Origin: Pseudoruegeria sp. SHC-113 | GTDB lineage: Bacteria; Pseudomonadota; Alphaproteobacteria; Rhodobacterales; Rhodobacteraceae | Direction of reading: 5' to 3' | DNA length: 64,000 nt | NCBI RefSeq assembly: GCF_025376885.1 | Contig: NZ_JAHUBR010000001.1 | Coordinates: 1,178,001-1,242,000 of the forward strand | Shown here: in pieces, positions 56,709-64,000 of the stretch | Position numbering within the stretch: the first letter of the stretch is position 1 | Layout of the letters: each line of letters begins with the position of its first letter | Position numbers and translations under genes: made by a program | Notes under the pieces: generated by a model | The model's input: only the letters and a program-made list of their open reading frames with translations | Told to the model about the DNA's origin: nothing | Databases searched by the model: none

Positions 56709-57650
56709 TTACTCCTGCTCGGCGAGGAAACGCTCGGCATCGAGCGCGGCCATGCAGCCCATGCCGGCCGAGGTCACGGCCTGACGGTAGACCGGATCGG
56801 TGATGTCACCGGCGGCGAAGATGCCGGGCACCGAGGTCTGCGAAGTGCCGGGGGTGACTTTCACGTAGCCGCCCATGTGGGTTTCGAGCTTGTCTTTAAC
56901 CAGCTCGTTGGCGGGCGCGTGGCCGATGGCGATGAACACGCCCTTGGCCGGGATCTCGGTGATTTCGCCGGTTTCCACGTGTTTCACCTTCACGCCTTCC
57001 ACGCCCAGCGGCATGTCGGTGCCGGTGACTTCGGCCAGCTCGTGGAACCAGAGGGTTTCGATCTTCTCGTTCTTGAACAGGCGGTCCTGCAGGATCTTCT
57101 CGGCGCGCAGCTCGTCGCGGCGGTGGATGAGCGTGACCTTGGACGCGAAATTCGTCAGGAACAGCGCCTCTTCCACGGCGGTGTTGCCGCCGCCCACAAC
57201 CACGATCTCCTGCCCGCGGTAGAAGAAGCCGTCACAGGTGGCGCAAGCCGAGACGCCGAAGCCCTTGAACTTCTCTTCCGTCTCAAGCCCCAGCCATTTG
57301 GCGCGCGCGCCCGTGGCGAGGATCACCGCATCGGCGGTGTAGGTGGTGCCGCTGTCGCCCTTGGCGGTGAAGGGGCGGCTTTCCACGTCCAGTTCGGTGA
57401 TGATGTCGGAGATGATCTCGGTGCCCATCGCCTTGGCGTGGGCTTCCATGTTTACCATCAGGTCCGGGCCCTGAATTTCGGTGTTGCCGGGCCAGTTTTC
57501 CACTTCGGTGGTCGTCGTCAGCTGGCCGCCCGGCTCGATGCCCTGCACGAGGATCGGCGACAGCATCGCGCGCGAGGCATAGACGCCGGCGGTGTAGCCG
57601 GCGGGGCCGGAGCCGATGATCAGGACTTTGGTGTGACGGGTGTCGGCCAT
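56709..57650 (-). CDS. trxB: Thioredoxin-disulfide reductase
   Basis: 313 residues: FAD site VLIIGSGPAGYTAGVYASRA, redox CATC in SACATCDGFFYRG, NADPH site VVVGGGNTAVEEALFL and a C-terminal GIFAAGDI. It reduces thioredoxin with NADPH. The ATG at 57650 has GGAG upstream. Divergent from an Lrp-type regulator. Confidence 0.96.
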   Translation of the reverse strand: MADTRHTKVLIIGSGPAGYTAGVYASRAMLSPILVQGIEPGGQLTTTTEVENWPGNTEIQGPDLMVNMEAHAKAMGTEIISDIITELDVESRPFTAKGDSGTTYTADAVILATGARAKWLGLETEEKFKGFGVSACATCDGFFYRGQEIVVVGGGNTAVEEALFLTNFASKVTLIHRRDELRAEKILQDRLFKNEKIETLWFHELAEVTGTDMPLGVEGVKVKHVETGEITEIPAKGVFIAIGHAPANELVKDKLETHMGGYVKVTPGTSQTSVPGIFAAGDITDPVYRQAVTSAGMGCMAALDAERFLAEQE

Positions 57651-57781
57651 GGGGCATCTCCGGGAGTGTTGCGGTGGGCGCATCAGGCGCGTTGCGCAAG
57701 CGATATAATGATGCCTGCCCGCTTCGGCTACCCCTTAAGGCGCCTCTGTGGGGGCGGCCATGCGTGCAGGTCATTTCGGGC

Positions 57782-57835
57782 TTGAACTTGGTGCTTAGAT
57801 TAACTTAATTGCGCATCTGTGAAATATTATTGCGC
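57782..57835 (+). promoter_or_regulatory. Promoter and direct repeats before the Lrp-type gene
   Basis: TTGAAC (57782-57787), 17 bases, TTAATT (57805-57810). ATTGCGC occurs at 57808-57814 and again at 57829-57835, 21 bases apart (two helical turns), in an AT-rich patch. This could be an autoregulatory site. The rest of the 248-base gap to trxB holds nothing else I can name. Confidence 0.4.
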
Positions 57836-57898
57836 CAAAGGGGCGCGATGGATAGAGTTCGCAAAAATCGTCACCAGAAGAACACGCAAGGGGGGCCC

Positions 57899-58399
57899 AT
57901 GCCCGGCGCCAAACTCGATCCGATCGACCGCAAGATACTCGCCGAGCTTCAGGCCGACGGTCGGATGACCAACGTCGAGCTGGCCAAACGCGTGGGCATC
58001 TCCGCGCCGCCCTGCCTACGCCGGGTGCGCACGTTGGAGGAAAACGGCTACATCAAGGGCTACCACGCCGAGGTGGACGCGCGCGAGCTTGGCTTCGAGG
58101 TACAGGTCTTCGCCATGGTCGGGCTGGCCAAACAGGCCGAGGCCGATCTGAGCGCTTTTGAGGACCGCTGCCGCAGCTGGCCGCTGGTTCGCGAGTGCCA
58201 CATGCTCAACGGCGAGGTGGATTTCATCCTGAAATGTGCCGCGCCGGATCTTTCCACCTTCCAGACGTTCCTGACCGAGCAACTCACAGCCGCCGACAAC
58301 GTGGCCAGCGTGAAAACCTCGCTCGTGATCCGCTGCGCCAAGGATGAGCCCGGCGTGCCATTCGAGGTGCTGGAGGCCCGGCTCAGCCAGGAGCCGTAG
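57899..58399 (+). CDS. Lrp/AsnC-family transcriptional regulator
   Basis: 166 residues. The N-terminal AsnC-type HTH is KLDPIDRKILAELQADGRMTNVELAKRVGISAPPCLRRVRTLEENGYI; the C-terminal RAM domain has VQVFAMVGLA...VRECHMLNGEVDFILKC. It senses an amino acid or related ligand. The gene faces away from trxB, a common pairing in Rhodobacterales. The start ATG at 57899 has AAGGGGGG upstream; the frame could begin at 57809, but those residues are not family-like. Confidence 0.92.
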   Translation: MPGAKLDPIDRKILAELQADGRMTNVELAKRVGISAPPCLRRVRTLEENGYIKGYHAEVDARELGFEVQVFAMVGLAKQAEADLSAFEDRCRSWPLVRECHMLNGEVDFILKCAAPDLSTFQTFLTEQLTAADNVASVKTSLVIRCAKDEPGVPFEVLEARLSQEP

Positions 58400-58440
58400 G
58401 TGGGTAGACTGTTCAGCTTGGTGAGGGCAGCCCCAGACCG

Positions 58441-58529
58441 CGGGCGGGGCTGAAAGCCCCCGCGCAGTAGCAAAGGCACGCCTCCGGCGTGACGGGGGCG
58501 GTTGGGGGCTGCCCGGCGTGCCGCCGGGC
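58441..58529 (+). repeat. GC-rich structured intergenic repeat (copy A)
   Basis: The region after the Lrp-type gene ends in a block GGGGGCGGTTGGGGGCT followed by a 7-bp hairpin GCCCGGC-GTGCC-GCCGGGC (58511-58529). Upstream are AAAGCCCCCGC and a palindromic CACGCCTCCGGCGTG. The block recurs in inverted orientation near 60244 with a compensatory stem change. Confidence 0.6.
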
Positions 58530-58553
58530 AAGAAAGCCTATAGGGCGCGCTGC

Positions 58554-59111
58554 CTAACCTCTTGATTCCATGACCATGACAAGCTGCGTGCCCGGCTGAA
58601 GCGCCTCGTAGACGTGGCTCACATCCGCCGGGTAGCGGTAGTAATCACCCGGTCGCAGGATCTCCTCCGCGCCCACAGGGCCGATGCGCGCTTCCCCGGC
58701 CATGAGCAGGCAATGCTCCACCGTGCCCGGTGGGTGCGGATCAGACCGGCGGGGCTCGCCGGGGGCCAGCTCCACACGGTAGATGTCGCGTCGCAGGCCG
58801 GGCGGGCAGGGGGCCAGAAGCGTGGCGCGGTAGGCGGCGTGTTCGGAGCCCACACCGTGCCCTTCGCCCGCGCGCACCAGCGTCAACTCGGGCGTCGGGG
58901 TTTCAAACAGGAAGGAAAACGGCACGCCAAGGGCCGTGGCGATGGCCCAGAGCGTTTCGATCGAGGGGTTGCCCTTGCCTGATTCCAGCTGCGAGAGCGT
59001 GGATTTCGCCAGCCCGGCGGCCTCGGCGAGCGCCGAAAGGCTCAACGAAGCCTTGGCGCGTTCGCGGCGGATGGCGGCGGCGATCATCTCGTTCGGTGCG
59101 GGCTGGGGCAT
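58554..59111 (-). CDS. XRE-cupin transcriptional regulator (PuuR/SutR-like)
   Basis: 185 residues. The N-terminal HTH is LSLSALAEAAGLAKSTLSQLESGKGNPSIETLWAIATALGV, followed by a C-terminal cupin (PHPPGTVEHCLLMAGEARIGPVGAEEILRPGDYYRYPADVSHVYEAL). Such proteins repress neighbouring transport or catabolic genes. It faces azlCD across 92 bases that hold several GAACA/TGTTC half-sites, so azlCD is the likely target. Confidence 0.9.
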   Translation of the reverse strand: MPQPAPNEMIAAAIRRERAKASLSLSALAEAAGLAKSTLSQLESGKGNPSIETLWAIATALGVPFSFLFETPTPELTLVRAGEGHGVGSEHAAYRATLLAPCPPGLRRDIYRVELAPGEPRRSDPHPPGTVEHCLLMAGEARIGPVGAEEILRPGDYYRYPADVSHVYEALQPGTQLVMVMESRG

Positions 59112-59129
59112 CGGAGATCGTTTTCTGAA

Positions 59130-59186
59130 GTGAACGGTTGACGGGTTTGCCGAACGGCGTATGTTCGTCTGAGTGAACAATGTTCG
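59130..59186. promoter_or_regulatory. azlC promoter with overlapping GAAC/GTTC half-sites
   Basis: TTGACG (59138-59143), a 16-base spacer and TATGTT (59160-59165) form a good promoter for azlC. Half-sites overlap it: CGAAC at 59151 with GTTCG at 59163, TGTTC at 59162 with GAACA at 59175, and a tight GAACA-A-TGTTC palindrome at 59175-59185. Confidence 0.6.
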
Positions 59187-59203
59187 TTTCATCGGGTCAA
59201 GCC

Positions 59204-59920
59204 ATGTCTGCCGTCACTGCCACTTCCACCCCGCCCTCACCGCTGCAGGAGGCCCTGCTGGGCGTGCGGGACATGCTGCCGCTGGCTTTCGCCGTGGCCA
59301 CCTATGGCGCGGCCTTTGGCGTGCTTTCGGCGCAGGGCGGGCTGTCGCTTGGCCAGTCCGGCGTGTTCAGCGCGCTGGTGTTCGGCGGCTCCGCCCAGAT
59401 GATCGCGCTGGAGCGGCTGGGGGCCGGGGCGGGCGCGCTCGCGGCTGTCATGGCGGGCGTGGCGCTGAACCTGCGGATGCTGCTGACAACGGCGGCCATG
59501 CGCGAGGCGCTTTCCGGTCAGGCGGCGTGGAAGATCGCGCTTGGCGCACATCTGACGACCGACGCTTCCGCCGCGCTCCTGCAGATGTCGCGCGCCAAGG
59601 GGTTGCGCGCGAGCTACTGGTATCTGACGGGCGGGGGGCTGCTGCTCTATGTGACTTGGGTCGCCGTGACACTCGCGGGCTACGGGCTTTCGGGCTTCAT
59701 CGCCTCGCCGGAGCGGCTGGCGGTGGATTTCGCCCTCGCGGCGGGCTTCGTGGCGATGCTGCCGGGCCTCTGGCGCGGATCGCGCGATCTGCGGCCTTGG
59801 GCCGGGTCGGCGGCGACGGTCTGCGCGTTGATGCTGCTCACGCCCCTTGCGGCAAGCTGGGCGCTGATCCTCGGCGCGCTCGCCGGGGCATTCATCGCGG
59901 GGGTGCAGGGCGATGAGTGA
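59204..59920 (+). CDS. azlC: AzlC-family amino acid export permease
   Basis: 238 residues: DMLPLAFAVATYGAAFGVLSAQGGLS and VFSALVFGGSAQMIALERL are the AzlC signature, and VALNLRMLLTTAAMREAL follows. With AzlD it forms a branched-chain amino acid exporter. The ATG at 59204 is preferred to the one at 59180, which lies inside the operator region. It overlaps azlD by 8 bases. Confidence 0.9.
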   Translation: MSAVTATSTPPSPLQEALLGVRDMLPLAFAVATYGAAFGVLSAQGGLSLGQSGVFSALVFGGSAQMIALERLGAGAGALAAVMAGVALNLRMLLTTAAMREALSGQAAWKIALGAHLTTDASAALLQMSRAKGLRASYWYLTGGGLLLYVTWVAVTLAGYGLSGFIASPERLAVDFALAAGFVAMLPGLWRGSRDLRPWAGSAATVCALMLLTPLAASWALILGALAGAFIAGVQGDE

Positions 59921-60218
59921 GCAGGACGCTGTGATCTGGTTGATCATCTTCGGGCTGGCGGCGGGAAGCTTCGCGATCCGGCTTTCGGGTTTCCTGCTGG
60001 CGCAACGCCTGCCGCGCACGGGGCCCTGGGCGCGGGGGCTTGAGGCGCTGCCGGGCTGCCTGATCATCGCGCTCGTGGCGCTCCTGATGGTGCAGGGCGG
60101 GCCGGTGGAATGGGCCGGCGGCGCGGTGGCGCTGGGGGTTGCCTTCGCCTTCCGCAACGTGCCGCTTTCTATGATCGCGGGCATGGCCGCCGTGGCGATT
60201 TTGCGGGCGCTTGGGTAG
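59913..60218 (+). CDS. azlD: AzlD-family small membrane subunit
   Basis: 101 residues with three to four helices: FGLAAGSFAIRLSGFLLAQRLP and LEALPGCLIIALVALLMVQGG. This is the small partner of AzlC. Start and azlC stop overlap, so the two are translated together. Confidence 0.9.
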   Translation: MSEQDAVIWLIIFGLAAGSFAIRLSGFLLAQRLPRTGPWARGLEALPGCLIIALVALLMVQGGPVEWAGGAVALGVAFAFRNVPLSMIAGMAAVAILRALG

Positions 60219-60243
60219 GTGGCTGCTAGAAAAGAATAATCCC

Positions 60244-60315
60244 GCCCGTCGGTACGACGGGCAGCCCCCGACCACCCCCTCGGGCGGGGGCTTCGCCGCC
60301 CACCCGGCGGCCGGG
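60244..60315 (-). repeat. GC-rich structured intergenic repeat (copy B)
   Basis: Leftwards the block reads AAGCCCCCGCCC, GGGGGTGGTCGGGGGCT and the hairpin GCCCGTC-GTACC-GACGGGC (plus strand 60244-60262). It matches copy A except that one G-C pair of the stem is T-A. It lies between azlD and truA, convergent genes. Confidence 0.6.
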
Positions 60316-60322
60316 GGATCCC

Positions 60323-61093
60323 CTAGGTTTGAAACGGATCCTGCGGATAGGTTACATGGGCCAGACAGAGCCCCTGCGGCGGGCAGACGGGCCCGCAGGC
60401 GGCGCGATCCTTGGCCTCCAGCGCGGCCTGAACGTCATCCGGGCTCCATGCGCCTGCGCCCACCCGCTCCAGCGTGCCCACGAAGCTGCGTACCTGATTG
60501 TGCAGGAAGCTGCGCGCGCGCACGTGGAAGCGGAACTCCTGCCCGTGCGGCACGGCAAATTCCTCGATTTCCAGCGAATCCAGCGTCTTCACCGGGCTTT
60601 CTGCCTGACACATCGTGGAGCGGAAGGTGGTGAAATCATGCAAGCCCACAAGGCGCTGCGCGGCCTCCTGCATCGGCGCAAGCATGAGCGGATAGGCCAC
60701 CTGCCACACGTTGCCCCGCTCATGGGTTGCCGGCGCGCGGCGGCACAGCAGGCGGAAGAGATACTGCCGCTCCGTGGCTGAAAACCGCGCGTGGAAATCC
60801 TCCTCCACAGGCGCGACCTGCAGGATCGACACCGGCAGGGGCTTGAGGTGATGGTTCAGCGCCTCGCCCAGCCGGAAGGGATCCCAGTCTTTCACCAGAT
60901 CGCAATGGGCCACCTGCCCAAGCGCATGCACGCCCGCATCGGTGCGCCCGGCGGCGGCGATCCCCGGCGCATCGGGCTGCAGTTTCCGCAACGCCTCCTC
61001 GATGGCCTGCTGCACGGACGGATGCTCCTTCTGCCGCTGCCAGCCAGCGAAAGGCGCACCGTCATATTCGATTTTCAACGCAAATCTGGGCAT
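60323..61093 (-). CDS. truA: tRNA pseudouridine(38-40) synthase
   Basis: 256 residues: [21 protein letters not shown] at the N terminus and [16 protein letters not shown] with the catalytic Asp, then [19 protein letters not shown] near the end. It makes pseudouridine in the tRNA anticodon stem. The ATG at 61093 gives the standard N terminus; the frame reaches 61132. Confidence 0.96.
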   Translation of the reverse strand: MPRFALKIEYDGAPFAGWQRQKEHPSVQQAIEEALRKLQPDAPGIAAAGRTDAGVHALGQVAHCDLVKDWDPFRLGEALNHHLKPLPVSILQVAPVEEDFHARFSATERQYLFRLLCRRAPATHERGNVWQVAYPLMLAPMQEAAQRLVGLHDFTTFRSTMCQAESPVKTLDSLEIEEFAVPHGQEFRFHVRARSFLHNQVRSFVGTLERVGAGAWSPDDVQAALEAKDRAACGPVCPPQGLCLAHVTYPQDPFQT

Positions 61094-61219
61094 ATGCGCC
61101 AGATAGCGGCAGGCGGGCGCAATGTCCATCATGCGCTGCCCGCCCTAGGCAGGGCCGCCCAGCATGCCTATCTTCACGAAACTGCGCTTTGGCGCGTGCA
61201 TGAGAAAAAGGATACCCGC

Positions 61220-62638
61220 TTGAGGCTGAGCGATCTGGCAGATGGGGTGACCCGGCAGGTGGAAAACCTGGGGGCGAGCGTTTCGGAAACCTTTCTGGAG
61301 CCCACCGTGCGGCTCGGGGTGACGGGGCTTGCGCGCTCGGGCAAGACGGTGTTCATCACCTCGCTGGTGGCGAACCTCTTGAACCGGGGCCGCATGGCGC
61401 AGTTCACGCCCGAGGTGAACGGCACCATTCGTGCTGCCTACCTGCAGCCCCAGCCCGACGATACCATCCCGCGTTTTGACTACGAAAGCCATCTGGCCGC
61501 GCTTACCGGCCCCGCGCCGCATTGGCCGGAAAGCACGCGCTCGGTTTCCGAGCTGCGCCTGAGCTTCCGCGTGCAGCCCACGGGCCTTCTGGGCGGGCTT
61601 TCCGGCCCGCGCACCGTCCATGTGGACATCGTGGATTATCCGGGCGAATGGCTGCTCGATCTGGCGCTGCTGGATCAGGATTATGCCGGCTGGGCCGAAC
61701 AGGCGCTCGTCAAGGTGCGCGCGCGGGAGGCAGGCGCTGCCTTTGCCGCGCTCGCCGAGGCCACCGATCCGGCGGCGAAGTTCGAAGAGACGCAAGCCAA
61801 GGCGCTGGCCGAGGCCTTCACCGCCTATCTGCGGGGCGCGCAGGCGGCGGGGTTTTCCGATTGCACGCCGGGGCGCTTCCTGCTGCCCGGCGAAATGGAG
61901 GGCTCACCGGTCCTGACCTTCGCGCCCTTGCCACGGCCCGAACGAAACAAGCGCGGCGGCCTCTGGCGCGAGATGGAGCGGCGGTTTGAAGCCTATAAAG
62001 CGCAGGTCGTAAAGCCCTTCTTCCGCAACCATTTCGCCCGGATCGACCGCCAGGTCGTGCTGGTGGACGCGCTGGGCGCGATCCACAACGGCCCCGCCGC
62101 CGTGGAGAACCTGCGCCAGTCGATGGCGGAAATCCTCGCCGCCTTCCGCCCGGGCCGCAACGGCTTCCTGCAGCGGCTGCTGCTGGGCAAGCGGGTGGAG
62201 CGCATCCTCTTTGCCGCCACCAAGGCCGATCACCTGCACCACAGCCAGCACCCCCAGCTGACCGCGATCATCGAAGCACTGGTGCGCGATGCGCGCGACC
62301 AGGCCGATTTCGCCGGGGCCAAAACGGGTGCGCTCGCCATCGCCGCCCTGCGCGCCACGGTGGAGGAGACGCGCCAGCATCAGGGCGAAACGCTCAACCT
62401 CGTGCGCGGCACGCTTCTGGACACCGGCAAGCCCGCCGCCTTCCACCCCGGCACGCTGCCCGATGATCCCGCGCGCCTGCTCACCCCGGCGCGGCAGGGG
62501 GCGGAGGGCTGGCTCGACGGCGATTTCGCCGCCATGCGCTTTGCCCCGGCCGAGCTGCGCCTGAAGCCGGGCGAAGGCCTGCCCCACATCCGGCTCGACC
62601 GCGCCGCCGACTTTCTGATCGGAGACATGCTGACATGA
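61220..62638 (+). CDS. YcjX-family P-loop protein
   Basis: 472 residues, starting at a TTG (61220) with AAGGAT six bases upstream: MRLSDLADGVTRQVENLGASVSE. The P-loop is GVTGLARSGKTVFITSLVANLL and the switch is VDIVDYPGEWLLDL; DALGAIHNGP comes later. YcjX proteins are GTP/ATP-binding and sit in the Psp regulon in enterobacteria. A GTG at 61196 is an alternative start. It overlaps the ycjF-like gene by 4 bases. Confidence 0.88.
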   Translation: MRLSDLADGVTRQVENLGASVSETFLEPTVRLGVTGLARSGKTVFITSLVANLLNRGRMAQFTPEVNGTIRAAYLQPQPDDTIPRFDYESHLAALTGPAPHWPESTRSVSELRLSFRVQPTGLLGGLSGPRTVHVDIVDYPGEWLLDLALLDQDYAGWAEQALVKVRAREAGAAFAALAEATDPAAKFEETQAKALAEAFTAYLRGAQAAGFSDCTPGRFLLPGEMEGSPVLTFAPLPRPERNKRGGLWREMERRFEAYKAQVVKPFFRNHFARIDRQVVLVDALGAIHNGPAAVENLRQSMAEILAAFRPGRNGFLQRLLLGKRVERILFAATKADHLHHSQHPQLTAIIEALVRDARDQADFAGAKTGALAIAALRATVEETRQHQGETLNLVRGTLLDTGKPAAFHPGTLPDDPARLLTPARQGAEGWLDGDFAAMRFAPAELRLKPGEGLPHIRLDRAADFLIGDMLT

Positions 62639-63645
62639 GCGAGCCCCGCCAGCCTGCCCGCCCCGGCCCCGTGCTGATCGACATCGAAGAGGGCGCCGAG
62701 GCCCACAGCCCCGCCGAAGCGCCGCCGGTTCCGGACGCGATGCCGGTGACGGGCGCGGCCATGCAGCAGATAGCCCAGATCGCCGCCCGCCCACGCTCGC
62801 GCCTGAGCCGCTGGTTCTGGGGCCTGCTGGGCGCGCTCTTCACCTTCGTGCTGTCGGTGGCGGCCTGGGATTTCGTCGCCGGGCTTCTGGCGCGCAACGC
62901 GCTGCTGGGCAACGCCGCGCTGGCGCTGGTGGCGCTCTTCATCATGGTGCTGCTGGCCATTGCCGGGCGCGAATGGCTGGCCTTTGCCCGCCTGCGCCGG
63001 ATCGACCACCTGCAGCACGCAAGTGCCGACGCCCTGCTGCATGGCAATCTGGGCGCGGCGCGCAAAGTCAGTGCGGAGGTCAAGGCGCTCTATGCAGGCC
63101 GCAAGGATCTGGACTGGGCCATGGCGCGTTTCAACGACCGCGAGGCCGACCAGCTTGATGCCGAGGCGCTGCTGGGCCTTGTGGAAACCGAACTGCTTGC
63201 CCCCATCGACGCCGCCGCAACCCGCGAAGTGGAGGCCGCCGCACGGCAGGTCGCCACCGTGACGGCCATCGTGCCGATCGCGCTGGCCGACGTGGTGGCC
63301 GCGCTCACCGCCAATGTGCGCATGGTGCGCCGCATTGCCGAGCTTTATGGCGGGCGGGCCGGCACGCTGGGCAGCTGGCGGCTGATGCGCACCGTGATCA
63401 CTCATCTCGTGGCCACCGGGGCTGTGGCCGTGGGCGACGATCTGATCGGCTCCGTGGCCGGGGGCGGCATGGTCAGCAAGATCTCGCGCCGGTTCGGCGA
63501 AGGCATCGTCAACGGCGCGCTCACCGCGCGAGTGGGCGTTGCCGCGCTGGAGGTTTGCCGCCCGCTGGCCTTCTCCGCGCGCAAGCGCCCCTCGGTGACG
63601 GGCATCGTGCAGCGCGCGTTGCGCGGGCTGTTTGGGCAGGGCTAA
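62635..63645 (+). CDS. YcjF/DUF697 family membrane protein (TIGR01620-like)
   Basis: 336 residues. A proline-rich N terminus is followed by two adjacent membrane helices (WFWGLLGALFTFVLSVAAWDFVAGL, LLGNAALALVALFIMVLLAIAG) and a C-terminal DUF697 domain with VGDDLIGSVAGGGMVSKISRRFGEGIVNGALTARVGVAALEVCRPL. It is the constant partner of YcjX; together they are tied to envelope stress. No pspA/B/C is visible here. Confidence 0.9.
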   Translation: MSEPRQPARPGPVLIDIEEGAEAHSPAEAPPVPDAMPVTGAAMQQIAQIAARPRSRLSRWFWGLLGALFTFVLSVAAWDFVAGLLARNALLGNAALALVALFIMVLLAIAGREWLAFARLRRIDHLQHASADALLHGNLGAARKVSAEVKALYAGRKDLDWAMARFNDREADQLDAEALLGLVETELLAPIDAAATREVEAAARQVATVTAIVPIALADVVAALTANVRMVRRIAELYGGRAGTLGSWRLMRTVITHLVATGAVAVGDDLIGSVAGGGMVSKISRRFGEGIVNGALTARVGVAALEVCRPLAFSARKRPSVTGIVQRALRGLFGQG

Positions 63646-63652
63646 GCGCGGC

Positions 63653-64000
63653 CTAGAAGCGCGGGACAGCGCCTATGGGCGTGTCCCGATCCTCCACACC
63701 CATGCGCAGGCCACGCCCGATCCGATGCGCCAGCGCCGAGAAGCTCTGAGCCGTTTCCGGCGGCAGGGTCTCGGCCAACGTGCTGTCAAACAGAGCGAGC
63801 CAATCGGTGAAATGCGCCGCCTTCACATCGCCCGCCGCGAGGTGCTTCTGCATCGGATTGCCCGCATAGCTGCGTTCTATCAGGATCGCGTTGCGCCAGA
63901 AGGCGGCGATGTTGGCCTCATGGGCCTGCCAGCTGGCGTGGCTCGTGCCGACATGGCGCAGGAAAACGGGCCCCAGCACGGGATGCACCCGCACCCGCGC
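63653..64000 (-). CDS. Group III truncated haemoglobin, 5' end outside window
   Basis: At least 115 residues of the C-terminal part are visible. VRVHPVLGPVFLRHV, then FWRNAILIERSYAGNPMQKHL (proximal His) and HFTDWLALFDSTLAETLPPETAQSFSALAHRIGRGLRMG match group III trHb. These bind oxygen, NO or peroxide. The start lies beyond 64000. It is convergent with ycjF, 7 bases apart. Confidence 0.88.
   Translation of the reverse strand, partial: ARVRVHPVLGPVFLRHVGTSHASWQAHEANIAAFWRNAILIERSYAGNPMQKHLAAGDVKAAHFTDWLALFDSTLAETLPPETAQSFSALAHRIGRGLRMGVEDRDTPIGAVPRF

Overview
The window looks like chromosomal core DNA of a Rhodobacterales (Roseobacter-group) alphaproteobacterium. The reasons are high GC with strongly GC-biased third positions, an F1-only ATP synthase operon (atpHAGDC with no F0 genes attached), a type A RNase P RNA, CIRCE-controlled groESL, and many families typical of the group (DUF1150 next to Hsp20, DUF2927, DUF465, DUF2161, DUF6868-like, the YcjX/YcjF pair). 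I found no prophage, insertion sequence, CRISPR array or tRNA. Nearly all sequence is explained by about 75 genes. Very long antisense open frames (up to 861 codons) are GC-driven shadows.

Layout. 1-6900 (-): a tightly packed probable operon runs leftwards from a 27-residue membrane peptide through an XpaC-like protein, TelA, DUF2927, an SPFH-GYF2 protein and a zinc-ribbon membrane protein to a PfkB sugar kinase and dtd (cut by the edge). 7000-13000: a 23S pseudouridine synthase, tadA, a UPF0173 hydrolase, a ceramidase-family protein, gatCA, an Excalibur lipoprotein and an amidase. 13022-13867: rnpB and rpmG. 13885-20320: an MFS transporter, an M23 peptidase, clpA, gloB and a methyltransferase. 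20582-25416: atpHAGDC. 25545-31728: an H-type lectin protein, prs, a DsbA-family protein, an aldolase, a YcgN protein, ribF, a MaoC hydratase and a HAD protein. 31914-38538: a three-gene DedA operon, a DUF302 protein, a family II pyrophosphatase, a lipoprotein cytochrome c and several small conserved proteins. 38591-41256: a second H-type lectin protein and groESL. 41367-47926: a chalcone-isomerase-like protein, transporters, an OprB porin, a GNAT protein, a lipase and a DUF1801 protein. 47973-51577: purEK, DUF465, and an hsp20-DUF1150-phzF operon behind a strong RpoH-like promoter. 51581-57650: a BNR-repeat protein, a regulator-sulfurylase-APS kinase fusion, an acyl-CoA ligase and trxB. 57899-64000: an Lrp regulator, an XRE-cupin regulator facing azlCD, truA, the ycjXF pair and a truncated haemoglobin cut by the edge.

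The points most worth following are: (1) the TelA/XpaC/DUF2927/SPFH/zinc-ribbon module led by a translationally coupled micropeptide; (2) a MarR/EPS-type winged helix fused in frame to ATP sulfurylase-APS kinase, with a near-perfect palindrome just upstream; (3) two families of intergenic repeats, one lying directly after stop codons of convergent genes and one with a compensatory base-pair change in its hairpin; (4) a DedA operon carrying two unrecognised small membrane proteins. All functional statements rest on motif recognition by eye. No database search was run.
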